From Oscillospiraceae bacterium (GTDB lineage Bacteria; Bacillota; Clostridia; Oscillospirales; CAG-272): a stretch of DNA of 64,000 nucleotides. The notes beneath the pieces are model-generated. The model saw only the letters and a list, made by a program, of their open reading frames with translations. It was not told the DNA's origin and did not search any database. The stretch spans positions 1 through 64,000 of the forward strand of contig SVRP01000007.1 of NCBI GenBank assembly GCA_015064735.1, given 5' to 3'. This document shows, one piece after another, positions 19,806-27,879 of this stretch (position 1 is the stretch's first letter; the number at the start of each line of letters is the position of its first letter). The position numbers were made by a program, and so were the translations under genes.

Positions 19806-21113
19806 TTATTCTCCTTTGTTAAGTTTATCAAGATTTTCAAGCGTTTGCTTTACCATATACCAATCAGCATTGTCCGCATAGGGCTGAATATAACCCGTTT
19901 TGAACATATCTATCTCATATCCACCGCGGCAGATCTGATCCTCGGTAACGAAATATCCTTCACATCCGTTAGTATTTGAAAGTGACAGCGTGTGCGGGAT
20001 CTTCTTTTCATAGGCTATACGCATAGCTATTTCGGAAAATATCTCATACGGGAATGAAATGAGCGCAACGTCACCGATCTTTATTATAGTTTGAGGAACG
20101 CTTCTGTATTCCTTATCAACGTATCCATTCTCATACAGCTCCATCTGAGTCTTATAATAATAAGCGGTTTTCGCCCTTACGTTGACTGTATATTCCTTAT
20201 ACTTTTCATATCCCGCCTTTGCGGTTTCATAGTCTATCCTTTTATCAAGAGGGATATTCACTTCCCCGACCAAAACAGAAAGATCCGCGTCCTTATAAGA
20301 TCCGAGCTTTTTGTATATTCGAGCGGCGTCGTGAGCGGCGAGCGCTCCGTGTCTCTCGGCATACGTTATGTCACCGTTTCCCGTGGTAAGTCCGTTTGTA
20401 AGCCTTGGACCAACGTCACCCTCAGCCCCATTGAAAAACGCCGTTATAGCTCCGCTCACACGCTCAACGTCATCCACCATAACACCCGCCCAGTCACGGG
20501 ATATTTCGTAGTTTCTTCCCGCGCAGGTTCCGTGCATACCGTAATGAACTATGTTCGCCACGACCTTTCCCTCTTCATCGGCAAAGGAAATAACCGTCAT
20601 TGTAGGATCAAACGGGCCCTAAGGATTCTGACCGAGATGCGCCCTGTTATCAGGAAACAATTGCCGTCTGTTTATACCGATAAAGCTTTCTCCCGTGGCT
20701 ACCGCCATTCTTACCGCAACAGGAGAGCTTTTAGCTTCGCCGATCACTTTCATAAGGTTAGGAAGCAATATACCGTTATAATATTTTCTGTCAACGTCTC
20801 CCCATCCAACGTCTCCCGACACGTTAGGTCCGGAATGATTATGAATGCAGTGTATGATACAGTTTCCCTTTGGTACACCGTATTTTTCCTCTATCAAGGA
20901 AGCTATCTCATCCGATAACTCTGTTTTGATCGAGCATAAAGAAAGACTGAGCAACAGCGCCTCGGTATCACCGCTCTTAAAATAAAAGGCTATAGCCGTA
21001 AGATCATCGTGTACCGATTTGGAAAAAACGTCGGGCGCGTAGCCGTAAAGACAGCATCCTACCTCGGGAGTTATGTTGATCTTAGACACACCGAGATACA
21101 ATTTCTCACTCAT
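19806..21113 (-). pseudogene. neutral/alkaline ceramidase-like hydrolase, interrupted by one in-frame TAG
   Basis: Conceptual length about 436 codons, with a TAG at 20619-20621 and the same reading frame fully open on both sides. The first part (LGVSKINITPEVGCCLYGYA, HCIHNHSGPNVSG) and the second (ANIVHYGMHGTCAG, FNGAEGDVGP) together give the zinc-site pattern of the neutral ceramidase N-terminal family, a group of metallo-amidases often found in sugar-catabolic loci. The start ATG at 21113 has GGAGG 8 bases upstream, within the end of the preceding gene. The TAG falls in a QNP-stop-GPFDP context where family members have a normal residue. Most simply a recent nonsense mutation; recoding or a sequence error are alternatives. 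Confidence 0.8.
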
Positions 21114-21115
21114 AG

Positions 21116-21865
21116 TCACACCTCCGCAAATAGATTTTTCGTTATATAATTGTAGCTCATTTCAGCAGATGTAAGCGAGTCACCGTCGCACTTATCCTGC
21201 TCGACGATATAATGCGCAACGCCTATCTTTTCGGCACTTTCAATTATTCCCTTAAAGTTAATATTTCCAACGCCTATTTCCGCATATGTAGGTCCGTCAA
21301 CGGTGCGCTTCATATCCTTGAGATGCAGTATTTTAACCCTGCCCTCGATACTCTCAAGAAACGCTCTGACATCCGCACCGCCGTGCTGGAGCCAATAGGT
21401 ATCGGGCATAAAATCAACGAGATTCGGATCAAACCCCTCTATAAGAAGCTGCATTAGAGTTCTGCCGCTCTCTCCTCTTATAAACTCGTTGCTGTGGTTG
21501 TGATAAGAAAACGAGAAGCCGTTTGCTCTCGCCTTCTTTGCAAAGGCGTTTGCTCTGCGGATAACGTCGTAAGCCTCTTCTTCCGTTTTCATACCCGAGC
21601 TTATACCGATATCCGTAGCCCCGCATATTCTCGCTATCTCAAAGAGCTTATCTCCATCAGTCTCGCACATATCTATGTTTCCAAGAAGACCCACAGCGCT
21701 GAGACCTATTTCTTTGCAGACCTTGGCGGTGATCTCCATATTCTCAACAGAGCTTGCAAGCTGAACGCACTCATAACCCATTTCTTTTATTTTCATAAGT
21801 GTGTCCCGTATGCTTTCTCTGTCGGTCATTTTATGTCGTACGGTATATAACTGTAAACCAAGCAT
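21116..21865 (-). CDS. sugar phosphate isomerase/epimerase-like TIM-barrel protein
   Basis: The 249-residue protein belongs to the xylose isomerase-like TIM barrel superfamily (AP endonuclease 2 fold). Metal-ligand segments are visible: FSYHNHSNEF, VDFMPDTYWLQHGG, KILHLKD and a C-terminal YIVEQD. The start ATG at 21865 has AAAAAAGGAGG about 7 bases upstream; the frame extends upstream without a ribosome site. It heads the operon with the interrupted ceramidase-like gene (TGA-CT-ATG junction) and the DegT aminotransferase. Precise substrate is unknown; such enzymes act on sugars or inositols. Confidence 0.85.
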   Translation of the reverse strand: MLGLQLYTVRHKMTDRESIRDTLMKIKEMGYECVQLASSVENMEITAKVCKEIGLSAVGLLGNIDMCETDGDKLFEIARICGATDIGISSGMKTEEEAYDVIRRANAFAKKARANGFSFSYHNHSNEFIRGESGRTLMQLLIEGFDPNLVDFMPDTYWLQHGGADVRAFLESIEGRVKILHLKDMKRTVDGPTYAEIGVGNINFKGIIESAEKIGVAHYIVEQDKCDGDSLTSAEMSYNYITKNLFAEV

Positions 21866-21887
21866 AATATATCCTCCTTTTTTCTTA

Positions 21888-21916
21888 ATTATAATATTTT
21901 GCCCACTCTTTTTCAA
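21888..21916 (-). promoter_or_regulatory. promoter of the isomerase/ceramidase-like/DegT operon
   Basis: Minus-strand TTGAAA-N17-TATAAT, 23 bases upstream of the start codon. Confidence 0.75.
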
Positions 21917-21959
21917 GCACCAATATTCTCATAAAATACCCAAAAATTCACGAAGATTA

Positions 21960-21988
21960 TTGACAAACACATTCTTTTGTGATATCAT
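21960..21988 (+). promoter_or_regulatory. promoter of the AraC gene at 22007
   Basis: TTGACA-N17-TATCAT, placed back-to-back with the divergent operon promoter; about 45 bases lie between the two -35 elements, room for a regulator site. Confidence 0.7.
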
Positions 21989-22006
21989 TCAACCGGAGGT
22001 GAGGGT

Positions 22007-22852
22007 ATGTTTTATCAAAGCATTCTCGAAGATAGGTCGCCGTATATAGCAAGACTTGGCGTGCTTGGTAACTTTGGGGAGCACAGACACGGTGATATTG
22101 AGATAAACTATTGCCTTGAAGGAAGCTTTACCGTTATAATAGACAAGAAAAGCTTTAACGTAAACGCGGGTCAGTTTTCGCTTGTCGGACCTATGGTAGC
22201 GCACGAATATCGAAACGATATTAACACAAAACGAAAGGTTTTAACCATAATCGTCGGCATCTCATTTTTGAAAAAGCATTTCACACAATTCTCAAAAATT
22301 CCTGTCAGCACACCTGTGTTCACACTCGACTCAAGCATCCTCTCCCACCAAAAGCTTGTTGAGCTTTTTTGTGAGACGGCAACGCTGTGCGCCGATAAAA
22401 ACGATCGCCGTGAGCTTTTGATACAAGGAAATCTCTATAAGATATGCGACTATCTTATAGAGATAACTAATTCCTCCGAAACGGTGAAAAATAGCGACAA
22501 CAAGGATCTCAGAAAGGTTGAAAACATTGATAAAGCGCTTGACCTCATATATTATAATTATTCCGAGGATATAACGGTAGACGACGCGGCGGCGGTCTCG
22601 GGATATGGAAAAAGTAATTTTTGCAAAGTTTTTAAAAATATAACCGGTGACACCTTTCACAATATACTGAATAAGCAACGTATGGAGGTGGCTTGCAGCC
22701 TTTTGAGTGAAACAAATATGCAAATATCAGAGATCGCGTTGCAAGTAGGGCTCTCCGAGCCTAAAACCTTTTGCCGAGTTTTCAAGTCGGTCATGGGGGT
22801 AACTCCCGGAACGTACAGAAAGAAAAATATTAATAATCAAGATCTGATATAG
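22007..22852 (+). CDS. AraC-family transcriptional regulator
   Basis: The 281-residue protein has an N-terminal cupin (GNFGEHRHGDIEINYCLEG) and C-terminal paired helix-turn-helix motifs (ITVDDAAAVSGYGKSNFCKV and MQISEIALQVGLSEPKTFCR). CGGAGGTGAGGGT directly precedes the ATG. It is divergent from the isomerase/ceramidase-like/DegT operon and is its probable regulator. It ends in TAG, followed one codon later by TAA. Confidence 0.9.
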   Translation: MFYQSILEDRSPYIARLGVLGNFGEHRHGDIEINYCLEGSFTVIIDKKSFNVNAGQFSLVGPMVAHEYRNDINTKRKVLTIIVGISFLKKHFTQFSKIPVSTPVFTLDSSILSHQKLVELFCETATLCADKNDRRELLIQGNLYKICDYLIEITNSSETVKNSDNKDLRKVENIDKALDLIYYNYSEDITVDDAAAVSGYGKSNFCKVFKNITGDTFHNILNKQRMEVACSLLSETNMQISEIALQVGLSEPKTFCRVFKSVMGVTPGTYRKKNINNQDLI

Positions 22853-22863
22853 ATCTAACAGAC

Positions 22864-22898
22864 AACCGCCGCACCATTTATGATGCGGCGGCTCTTTT
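22864..22898 (+). terminator. rho-independent terminator after the AraC gene
   Basis: CCGCCGCA and TGCGGCGG form the stem, followed by CTCTTTT. Confidence 0.85.
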
Positions 22899-22904
22899 AT
22901 ACCA

Positions 22905-23033
22905 CAAAAATATTGGACACATCACCAGAGCAAAAGCCCAAAATGATGTGTCCAACTTTTTTATTATTGATTTTCAGCGAAAGAACCTTTTTAATGATTT
23001 CTAAAAATCAAGAAAGTCTCAAAAAGCCTTACG
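22905..23033. repeat. hairpin repeat copy C (left boundary of the mobile island)
   Basis: Full copy: hairpin TTGGACACATCA / TGATGTGTCCAA plus the conserved flank ending in AAAAAGCCTTACG, nearly identical to copy D at 35115, followed as in copy D by a GGGtGRT gene tail. Confidence 0.88.
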
Positions 23034-23042
23034 CTGCAAGGA

Positions 23043-23135
23043 TTATTTGCAAGCCTCTTCGATAGCAACTGCAACAGCAACAGTCATACCAACCATGGGG
23101 TTGTTACCTGCTCCAATGAGTCCCATCATCTCTAC
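23043..23135 (-). pseudogene. 3' remnant (31 codons) of a GGGtGRT-family gene, possible attL
   Basis: On the minus strand it reads VEMMGLIGAGNNPMVGMTVA then VAVAIEEACK-stop, matching the end of the intact protein encoded at 35252-36250. A stretch of 35 bases around CCAACCATGGGGTTG is identical to the intact gene. Upstream of the Val codon the similarity ends abruptly. Together with copy D it brackets the island that carries the integrase. Confidence 0.88.
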
Positions 23136-23481
23136 GCTTCAGGGGCTTTAGCCATAGCTTCGGGGTGAAAAGCTGCCGCCCAAAAGCCTTGCCGCATAAG
23201 CCTTTTTGATATATTCGCATTGCAAAATCTTTATCCGCTGAGCACATCGTTTTCAGTTTTGCTGAATGCATTATATCGTGTTTTGAGGCTTTTGTACACG
23301 GCTTTTGGGAAGTTTATTTGCGACTTTTTCATTAACAAGCCAAATCAACTATGTATGCAAGAGATACACTTAATCTTTCATGCTTCTTTTAGTATTCTTT
23401 ATATGATTATACGGTCAATACTAGTGATATTCATTAACCAATACTAATTGCTATAAAATAGTTCTTGAGCCTCAAAACAGT
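23136..23481. other. non-coding left end of the island with an orphan promoter
   Basis: No gene is seen. A minus-strand promoter (TGTACA-N17-TATAAT, 23270-23298) would start a transcript whose first bases form a TTCAG/CTGAA hairpin and which runs through the gene remnant to hairpin repeat C, giving an RNA of roughly 350 bases without a convincing reading frame. Confidence 0.4.
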
Positions 23482-24600
23482 CTATTCTTTTTTAGATAAT
23501 ATCGATGGTTCAATTGTTTTCCAACCATTTAAATCCTTTTGTAAATCGATTATACCTTTGGGAATAGTAATTTCATTTTCAGTTAACGTTTCCTTTAACT
23601 CTTCAAGTTCAGAAATAACCGGAGCTATGTCGGATTTAACTTTATTAATCATTTCTAATTCGCTTTGCAAATTAGGGGAAAGTTTAAATACGGAATCAAC
23701 CGGCTCAAAAATCAAATCTCTTGTTATTAATGGAGAAGCAAAAAGTTGATAGTCGGAACGATATAACTCGTTAGGTAGCACAGTATTGTAAGGTCGTAAA
23801 TATCCGTCTTTGTCAAGTATTTGCATAGCACTATGAAGGATATCATTATAATGAGGTGTTACAGATAAAGCAATCTCACTTGTTCCTTGTTCATTTGCTT
23901 TGCTACTTTCTGGCTTCTTAATGATTGTTGAGATTTTTTCATTTATTTCTTGATTAACAGAATCAAATAATTTTCGTGCCTTTAAATAAGCACCATAGCT
24001 TATATAATGCGCATGCATAACATCATTTCGATATGCCCTAATGTCTGCAAAGTAATTTCTCAATGTAGGAATTGTATCTTTCCCCAATAATTCATCCCAA
24101 ACAGCTTTTTCTTCAAGTTCTTTAATTATGTTTATTAGTTCTTTTTTTGTATATTTCCAAGTCGTTTGATTAGCTTTGATTTTAGCTTCTTTTATAAACG
24201 TATCGTCCGTAAATAACATCTCAAACAATGAGCCAAAATCTTTCTTTTCTAATTCTATGATATTAGAAGCGGCTTTTTCTCCTTTGTGCATTGCACTATA
24301 TATATACAACAATTTCCTTAATTTGAGTTCAAAATCATTAACAAGAGGAAACAATTTTTTGTTAAAATATTCAGAGCTACCATGAGTTAAGATAATGGGT
24401 GTTCCGCAGAGTGAGACAAATTCGTCATGCACAGAAGACAATTTTTTTGCAGTATCCTCATTTTCACCTATAGCTGAAAAAGAAACAAACCATGCTTCAG
24501 CATTGTCGATTTTTTGTATGAATTTAGTAATATTTTCGGGCTGAAAAGTTTCTATCTTATTTTTTACATTTTCATCAATCAGTAAATATTCTTGAATCAT
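23482..24600 (-). CDS. HEPN-domain protein, candidate abortive-infection/toxin RNase
   Basis: The 372-residue protein has, from about 84 to 200, the marks of a HEPN domain: a helix LFPLVNDFELKLRKLLYIYS of the type seen in Swt1/Abi-like HEPN proteins and the R-x4-H catalytic motif in AYRNDVMHAHY (Arg191, His196). The rest is helical and unrecognised. HEPN proteins of this kind are often metal-independent RNases used in phage defence or toxin-antitoxin systems. No adjacent antitoxin-like gene on the same strand is seen. The gene is AT-rich, as is the island around it. AGGGG is ahead of the ATG. Function is inferred from the motif only. Confidence 0.65.
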   Translation of the reverse strand: MIQEYLLIDENVKNKIETFQPENITKFIQKIDNAEAWFVSFSAIGENEDTAKKLSSVHDEFVSLCGTPIILTHGSSEYFNKKLFPLVNDFELKLRKLLYIYSAMHKGEKAASNIIELEKKDFGSLFEMLFTDDTFIKEAKIKANQTTWKYTKKELINIIKELEEKAVWDELLGKDTIPTLRNYFADIRAYRNDVMHAHYISYGAYLKARKLFDSVNQEINEKISTIIKKPESSKANEQGTSEIALSVTPHYNDILHSAMQILDKDGYLRPYNTVLPNELYRSDYQLFASPLITRDLIFEPVDSVFKLSPNLQSELEMINKVKSDIAPVISELEELKETLTENEITIPKGIIDLQKDLNGWKTIEPSILSKKE

Positions 24601-24797
24601 TAGTATATCCCCTCTAAATATTCATATAAAGAACTTTGTTATTTTAATTATATCACAAAATTCCTCTTTTTTCAACATTAATCTATGAATGCCGACTCGT
24701 ATTTAATTGCAACCTTTTCGCAAACATCGTCCAACACACATTTACGAACACATAAATACGCGCTACAATTATCCTAAAATCACACTGGAGGATAATT

Positions 24798-25082
24798 ATG
24801 AGATCAATACTTGAAGAGCTATTCTATGGCAACGTGTGTCCAAATACAGACTGCAGAAGCAAAGATGAGAAACAACTTATGGGCTATATTGCTGATCATC
24901 ATAGTGCATTGAATGAAACGCTCACGGACAAGCAAAAGGAGATTTTTGAAAAATTCAATGACTGCTATGACGAGCTGACGGACATCAACGAGAGGGAGAT
25001 ATTTGTTTATGCCTTCCGACTTGGAATGAGAATTGCTATCGAAGTGCTTTTACCTACCACCGATTCTTCAAATATCTGCTAA
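24798..25082 (+). CDS. small DUF6809-like protein
   Basis: The 94-residue acidic helical protein (MRSILEELFYGNVCPNTDCR start, EREIFVYAFRLGMRIAIEV near the end) matches my memory of the DUF6809 family, which is common in conjugative and mobilisable elements of Clostridia. Role unknown. ACTGGAGGATAATT gives a strong ribosome site. It is the first of three small plus-strand genes. Confidence 0.7.
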   Translation: MRSILEELFYGNVCPNTDCRSKDEKQLMGYIADHHSALNETLTDKQKEIFEKFNDCYDELTDINEREIFVYAFRLGMRIAIEVLLPTTDSSNIC

Positions 25083-25144
25083 ATTATACGAACGGCAATA
25101 ATTTGTGCTCTGTTGCGGTTCTATAATTACAGATAGAAAGAAGA

Positions 25145-25531
25145 ATGATTATGGCAAATATTGAAAATAAAGAAAATACAAGTAACCCTATTAACAAGAC
25201 AACTGAAACATTGATTAAAGAATTGGAAACCATGAGCGACTCCGGGCTGCATGACTTATTTATCTTTTTCTACAAGCTGAACTGCCAGCACGGAAATATG
25301 ATCTACAATGACAAGTTCAATGAGTTCCTTGAGGCATTTAATAGCAATCCATTCAGGCATCACGAGGATAAGGCTTTTAGAAAAGAACTGATAGAAAATC
25401 TTACTAAGTATTGCTTTGACCATATGAGCCTACTTACTGCTACACTACTGCTCAAAAAGAAGTTTACGATTGAAGAAGTAATCAATAACTACTACGCTAA
25501 CGTAGACGCTTTCGGCTACGACGTGTTCTGA
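25145..25531 (+). CDS. hypothetical island protein, paralogue of the next gene
   Basis: The 128-residue protein (126 if the ATG at 25151 is used) is helical and has no recognised domain. Residues about 20-120 align with the whole of the protein encoded at 25698: LHDLFIFFYKLNCQHGN with LDLLFFVYQQLNIHCNF, and FTIEEVINNYYAN with YSLKDIINIIYFN. The ribosome site is weak (GAAAG). A terminator follows at 25570. Confidence 0.7.
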   Translation: MIMANIENKENTSNPINKTTETLIKELETMSDSGLHDLFIFFYKLNCQHGNMIYNDKFNEFLEAFNSNPFRHHEDKAFRKELIENLTKYCFDHMSLLTATLLLKKKFTIEEVINNYYANVDAFGYDVF

Positions 25532-25569
25532 TTAAGATATATTGATAGCACAAAATATCAATAACAAAG

Positions 25570-25601
25570 GCTGGTGGTCCGGTATGGATCATCAGCTTTT
25601 T
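25570..25601 (+). terminator. rho-independent terminator
   Basis: GCTGGTGGTCC and GGATCATCAGC pair with two wobble positions around a 5-base loop, followed by TTTTT. Confidence 0.8.
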
Positions 25602-25636
25602 CAATTTTCGATCTTTTATTCGTAAAACGATTAGAT

Positions 25637-25664
25637 TTTACAAAATAAAACTGTATTCTATAAT
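25637..25664 (+). promoter_or_regulatory. promoter of the G-poor gene
   Basis: TTTACA-N16-TATAAT, 33 bases upstream of the start codon. Confidence 0.65.
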
Positions 25665-25697
25665 ATAAAATATTTTAAATGAAAGGAATTTTATATT

Positions 25698-26027
25698 ATG
25701 AAAAGTAAAATTTATTCGTCCACGTTCATTCAAACTCAAATCGATACCCTAACTATCGATCAACTCGATCTCCTCTTCTTCGTCTACCAACAACTCAATA
25801 TCCATTGTAATTTCTTCATGTCTGAAGATACCTACCAAAAATTCTTAAATTTCTACTTCACCACATCCTCTAAATATAATATCAACACCTACAAATCTCT
25901 TATCAAACTACTTACAACCTCATACACCCATCCTTCTAAATACCCACACGTTATCAAATCCATCAACCTTATTAAAAACGATTATTCACTTAAAGATATC
26001 ATCAATATCATTTATTTCAACAAATAA
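25698..26027 (+). CDS. hypothetical protein from an almost G-free coding strand
   Basis: The 109-residue protein contains no Gly, Ala, Arg or Trp; I count about 15 G in 330 bases of coding strand (4-5 per cent). Codons are CTC/CTT/CTA, ATC, CAA, TAC, AAC, TCC, avoiding G even at third positions. It is nonetheless a real paralogue of the preceding gene, with conserved pattern LDLLFFVYQQLNIH and YSLKDIINII. GAAAGGAA lies before the ATG, its own promoter is at 25637 and a perfect terminator at 26041. Function unknown. The base composition is unlike anything else in the window. Confidence 0.75.
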   Translation: MKSKIYSSTFIQTQIDTLTIDQLDLLFFVYQQLNIHCNFFMSEDTYQKFLNFYFTTSSKYNINTYKSLIKLLTTSYTHPSKYPHVIKSINLIKNDYSLKDIINIIYFNK

Positions 26028-26040
26028 CCACACACAACAT

Positions 26041-26077
26041 AAAAAACAGATAATTCACCCCGAATTATCTGTTTTTT
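26041..26077. terminator. bidirectional rho-independent terminator
   Basis: A perfect 16-bp inverted repeat AAAAAACAGATAATTC / GAATTATCTGTTTTTT with loop ACCCC, usable on both strands; it would end both the G-poor gene and the replication-initiator-like gene. Confidence 0.9.
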
Positions 26078-26078
26078 A

Positions 26079-26100
26079 CAACTGTTACCTATTGTATATA
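26079..26100. repeat. iteron-like repeat 1
   Basis: CAACTGTTACCTATTG followed by TATATA; identical to the 22-bp copy at 26163 and partly repeated at 27598, flanking the replication-initiator-like gene. Confidence 0.75.
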
Positions 26101-26162
26101 TTATATAATTTCTATCTCTCTCTATATAAATATCTTTTTTATCTTTTTCGCCACACTTTTTG

Positions 26163-26184
26163 CAACTGTTACCTATTGTATATA
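26163..26184. repeat. iteron-like repeat 2
   Basis: Second identical 22-bp copy, 84 bases from the first, in a very AT-rich stretch (26101-26216) without genes that could serve as a DNA unwinding element. Confidence 0.75.
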
Positions 26185-26216
26185 TAATTATATTTATTAT
26201 TTATATTTTTTTATCT

Positions 26217-27569
26217 CTATACTTTCCACCAAACCGACAAGAAATCTTCAAAATTTCTCTTTACTCCATTTGAAATCATAAAATCAAACAACTCTTGATC
26301 TTCTTCCCCCGTCGCATAAAAGCAATCATAAACTTGCCACACCTTATGCCCCGATGTAACCAAATCATATAACGTCATCAGATACACACATGACTCAATG
26401 TAAAAGATATCACTCCCATAAAGCTTACCGCCCTCCGCTTCTATAATTGCTTCACGAAAAGCTTTCATAGTATCGCAAACGTCCTCTCTATCAATGCCGC
26501 TCTGATCCATCGACAACCAAGTATGATGCCCTGTAAGCTTGTCCCCAGAATCAAAATAAGCTCGCATATGAAGCTTTTTGATTGCTTCACGCACTTCATC
26601 GTTGAAGTCACCATTCGGCTCCATAACACGAAATATGAGCTCGTACATATCTTCCGTTTCATCTATCCAATGTCCTGCGTTCAAAGATGCCGTCATACGC
26701 GGCACCGAAGCATTAATATCATGCTCCAAGTTCAAGCCATACGCGTTTAATATTTCTTTACGTACCTCTTTCTTGACATTGATCATGGAATTCGTTGCTC
26801 TGATACCGATCCTACTTACGTACAGATCATCGTCTGACCAAGTAAAATTCGGCTGAAAACGAATCCGAAATTCCGGATAGTCCTTATAATATCTCTCGTT
26901 GATCTCGTTCGCCTTTATGATATGAAACCGCAAGCCCGGGTAGTTCTCATATAAGCACAAAGTCAATTGCTTCTCAAACTCCGCCTTGCTCAGGTCCTCA
27001 GGTCTTATCAGCTTAAGTCCCGTCGCAAAACGCACCATAGACTTATCTATTGCCAGAGGAACGCTTTTAACCTCAGCCATGTCATATACCTTATTCTGAA
27101 CCACGTGCATAGTAATGCCATGCGCCTCACAATATGCCTTGACCTTATCTTCGTTCTCTTTATAATAGTAATACGACTTGCTCTTATTGTCTTTATCATA
27201 ATAAGCTCCGAACTGATATTTATCACTCTCGACACTTATCAGTCCAATTTCTATCATATAAGCAATCGCTCTTGACACGCCCATCTTGTCGCCCCAAATC
27301 GCCAAGTTATCCTTGTTCGTTACACTAATAGGCATAATGGTACAGCCGTCTTTAAAACGCTTATGCTTCACGCTATCAATAAACGTCAAGACCTTACTTA
27401 GCTTTGTTCTAAGCTTTGCCTCTGCTCCTTTGGCTTTACTCTCAGTTATATGAAATGCCGGTAGCGTATAAGATTCAGCTCGTTTAGGTTCCCAGCTCGC
27501 CTTATTAACACTAAACTCATATTCTTTTCTATCTACCAATCTACTCGCAATTTCCACTACCGATATCAT
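26217..27569 (-). CDS. putative replication-associated protein of the island
   Basis: The 450-residue protein is not one I recognise. A winged-helix-like segment (WGDKMGVSRAIAYMIEIGLI, about 92-125) is followed by a large C-terminal domain containing EHDINASVPRMTASLNAGHW, reminiscent of the D-x-N/S-x-x-P motif of some polymerase/primase-like palm domains, and a YESCVYLMTLYD-like helical end. I chose the ATG at 27569 because GAGGGG lies 5 bases upstream. It is flanked on both sides by CAACTGTTACCTAT repeats, which suggests a replication or copy-control function. It ends in TAG with TAA two codons later. Confidence 0.5.
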   Translation of the reverse strand: MISVVEIASRLVDRKEYEFSVNKASWEPKRAESYTLPAFHITESKAKGAEAKLRTKLSKVLTFIDSVKHKRFKDGCTIMPISVTNKDNLAIWGDKMGVSRAIAYMIEIGLISVESDKYQFGAYYDKDNKSKSYYYYKENEDKVKAYCEAHGITMHVVQNKVYDMAEVKSVPLAIDKSMVRFATGLKLIRPEDLSKAEFEKQLTLCLYENYPGLRFHIIKANEINERYYKDYPEFRIRFQPNFTWSDDDLYVSRIGIRATNSMINVKKEVRKEILNAYGLNLEHDINASVPRMTASLNAGHWIDETEDMYELIFRVMEPNGDFNDEVREAIKKLHMRAYFDSGDKLTGHHTWLSMDQSGIDREDVCDTMKAFREAIIEAEGGKLYGSDIFYIESCVYLMTLYDLVTSGHKVWQVYDCFYATGEEDQELFDFMISNGVKRNFEDFLSVWWKV

Positions 27570-27597
27570 AATAGCCCCTCGCATCTGTCTTAATTTG

Positions 27598-27614
27598 CAA
27601 CTGTTACCTATATA
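27598..27614. repeat. iteron-like repeat 3 (partial)
   Basis: CAACTGTTACCTAT is repeated here upstream of the initiator-like gene, followed by TATAATTATA as after copy 2 but lacking TGTATA. It lies where the gene's own promoter should be, so it may also be an autoregulatory site. The rest of 27570-27879 shows no gene. Confidence 0.65.
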
Positions 27615-27879
27615 ATTATAGCACTAGTTTTTATACTTGTCCATATAAATTATAAAACAAAACGCTAAATTAATTGAATGAAATAAAAAGCTTAAGATAG
27701 ATCTATCTTTATTTATAGCTATAGCCTACCGCCATAGATATATTTTTTTACACATCAGTATCAAAAGAAAGTTTGCAAAAGTTATATCAAAAGTTCGTGC
27801 CTAATTAGCAAATACACGGCATAATGATAGCATCAAAAGAATCTTTAGTTAGTTTCAATACTGAAAGGAAGTACACATT

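Noticed and set aside
19806-20600. Second half of the ceramidase-like gene as an independent protein
   Set aside because: The internal ATG has no ribosome site and the zinc-site residues are split between the halves, so it is one interrupted gene.
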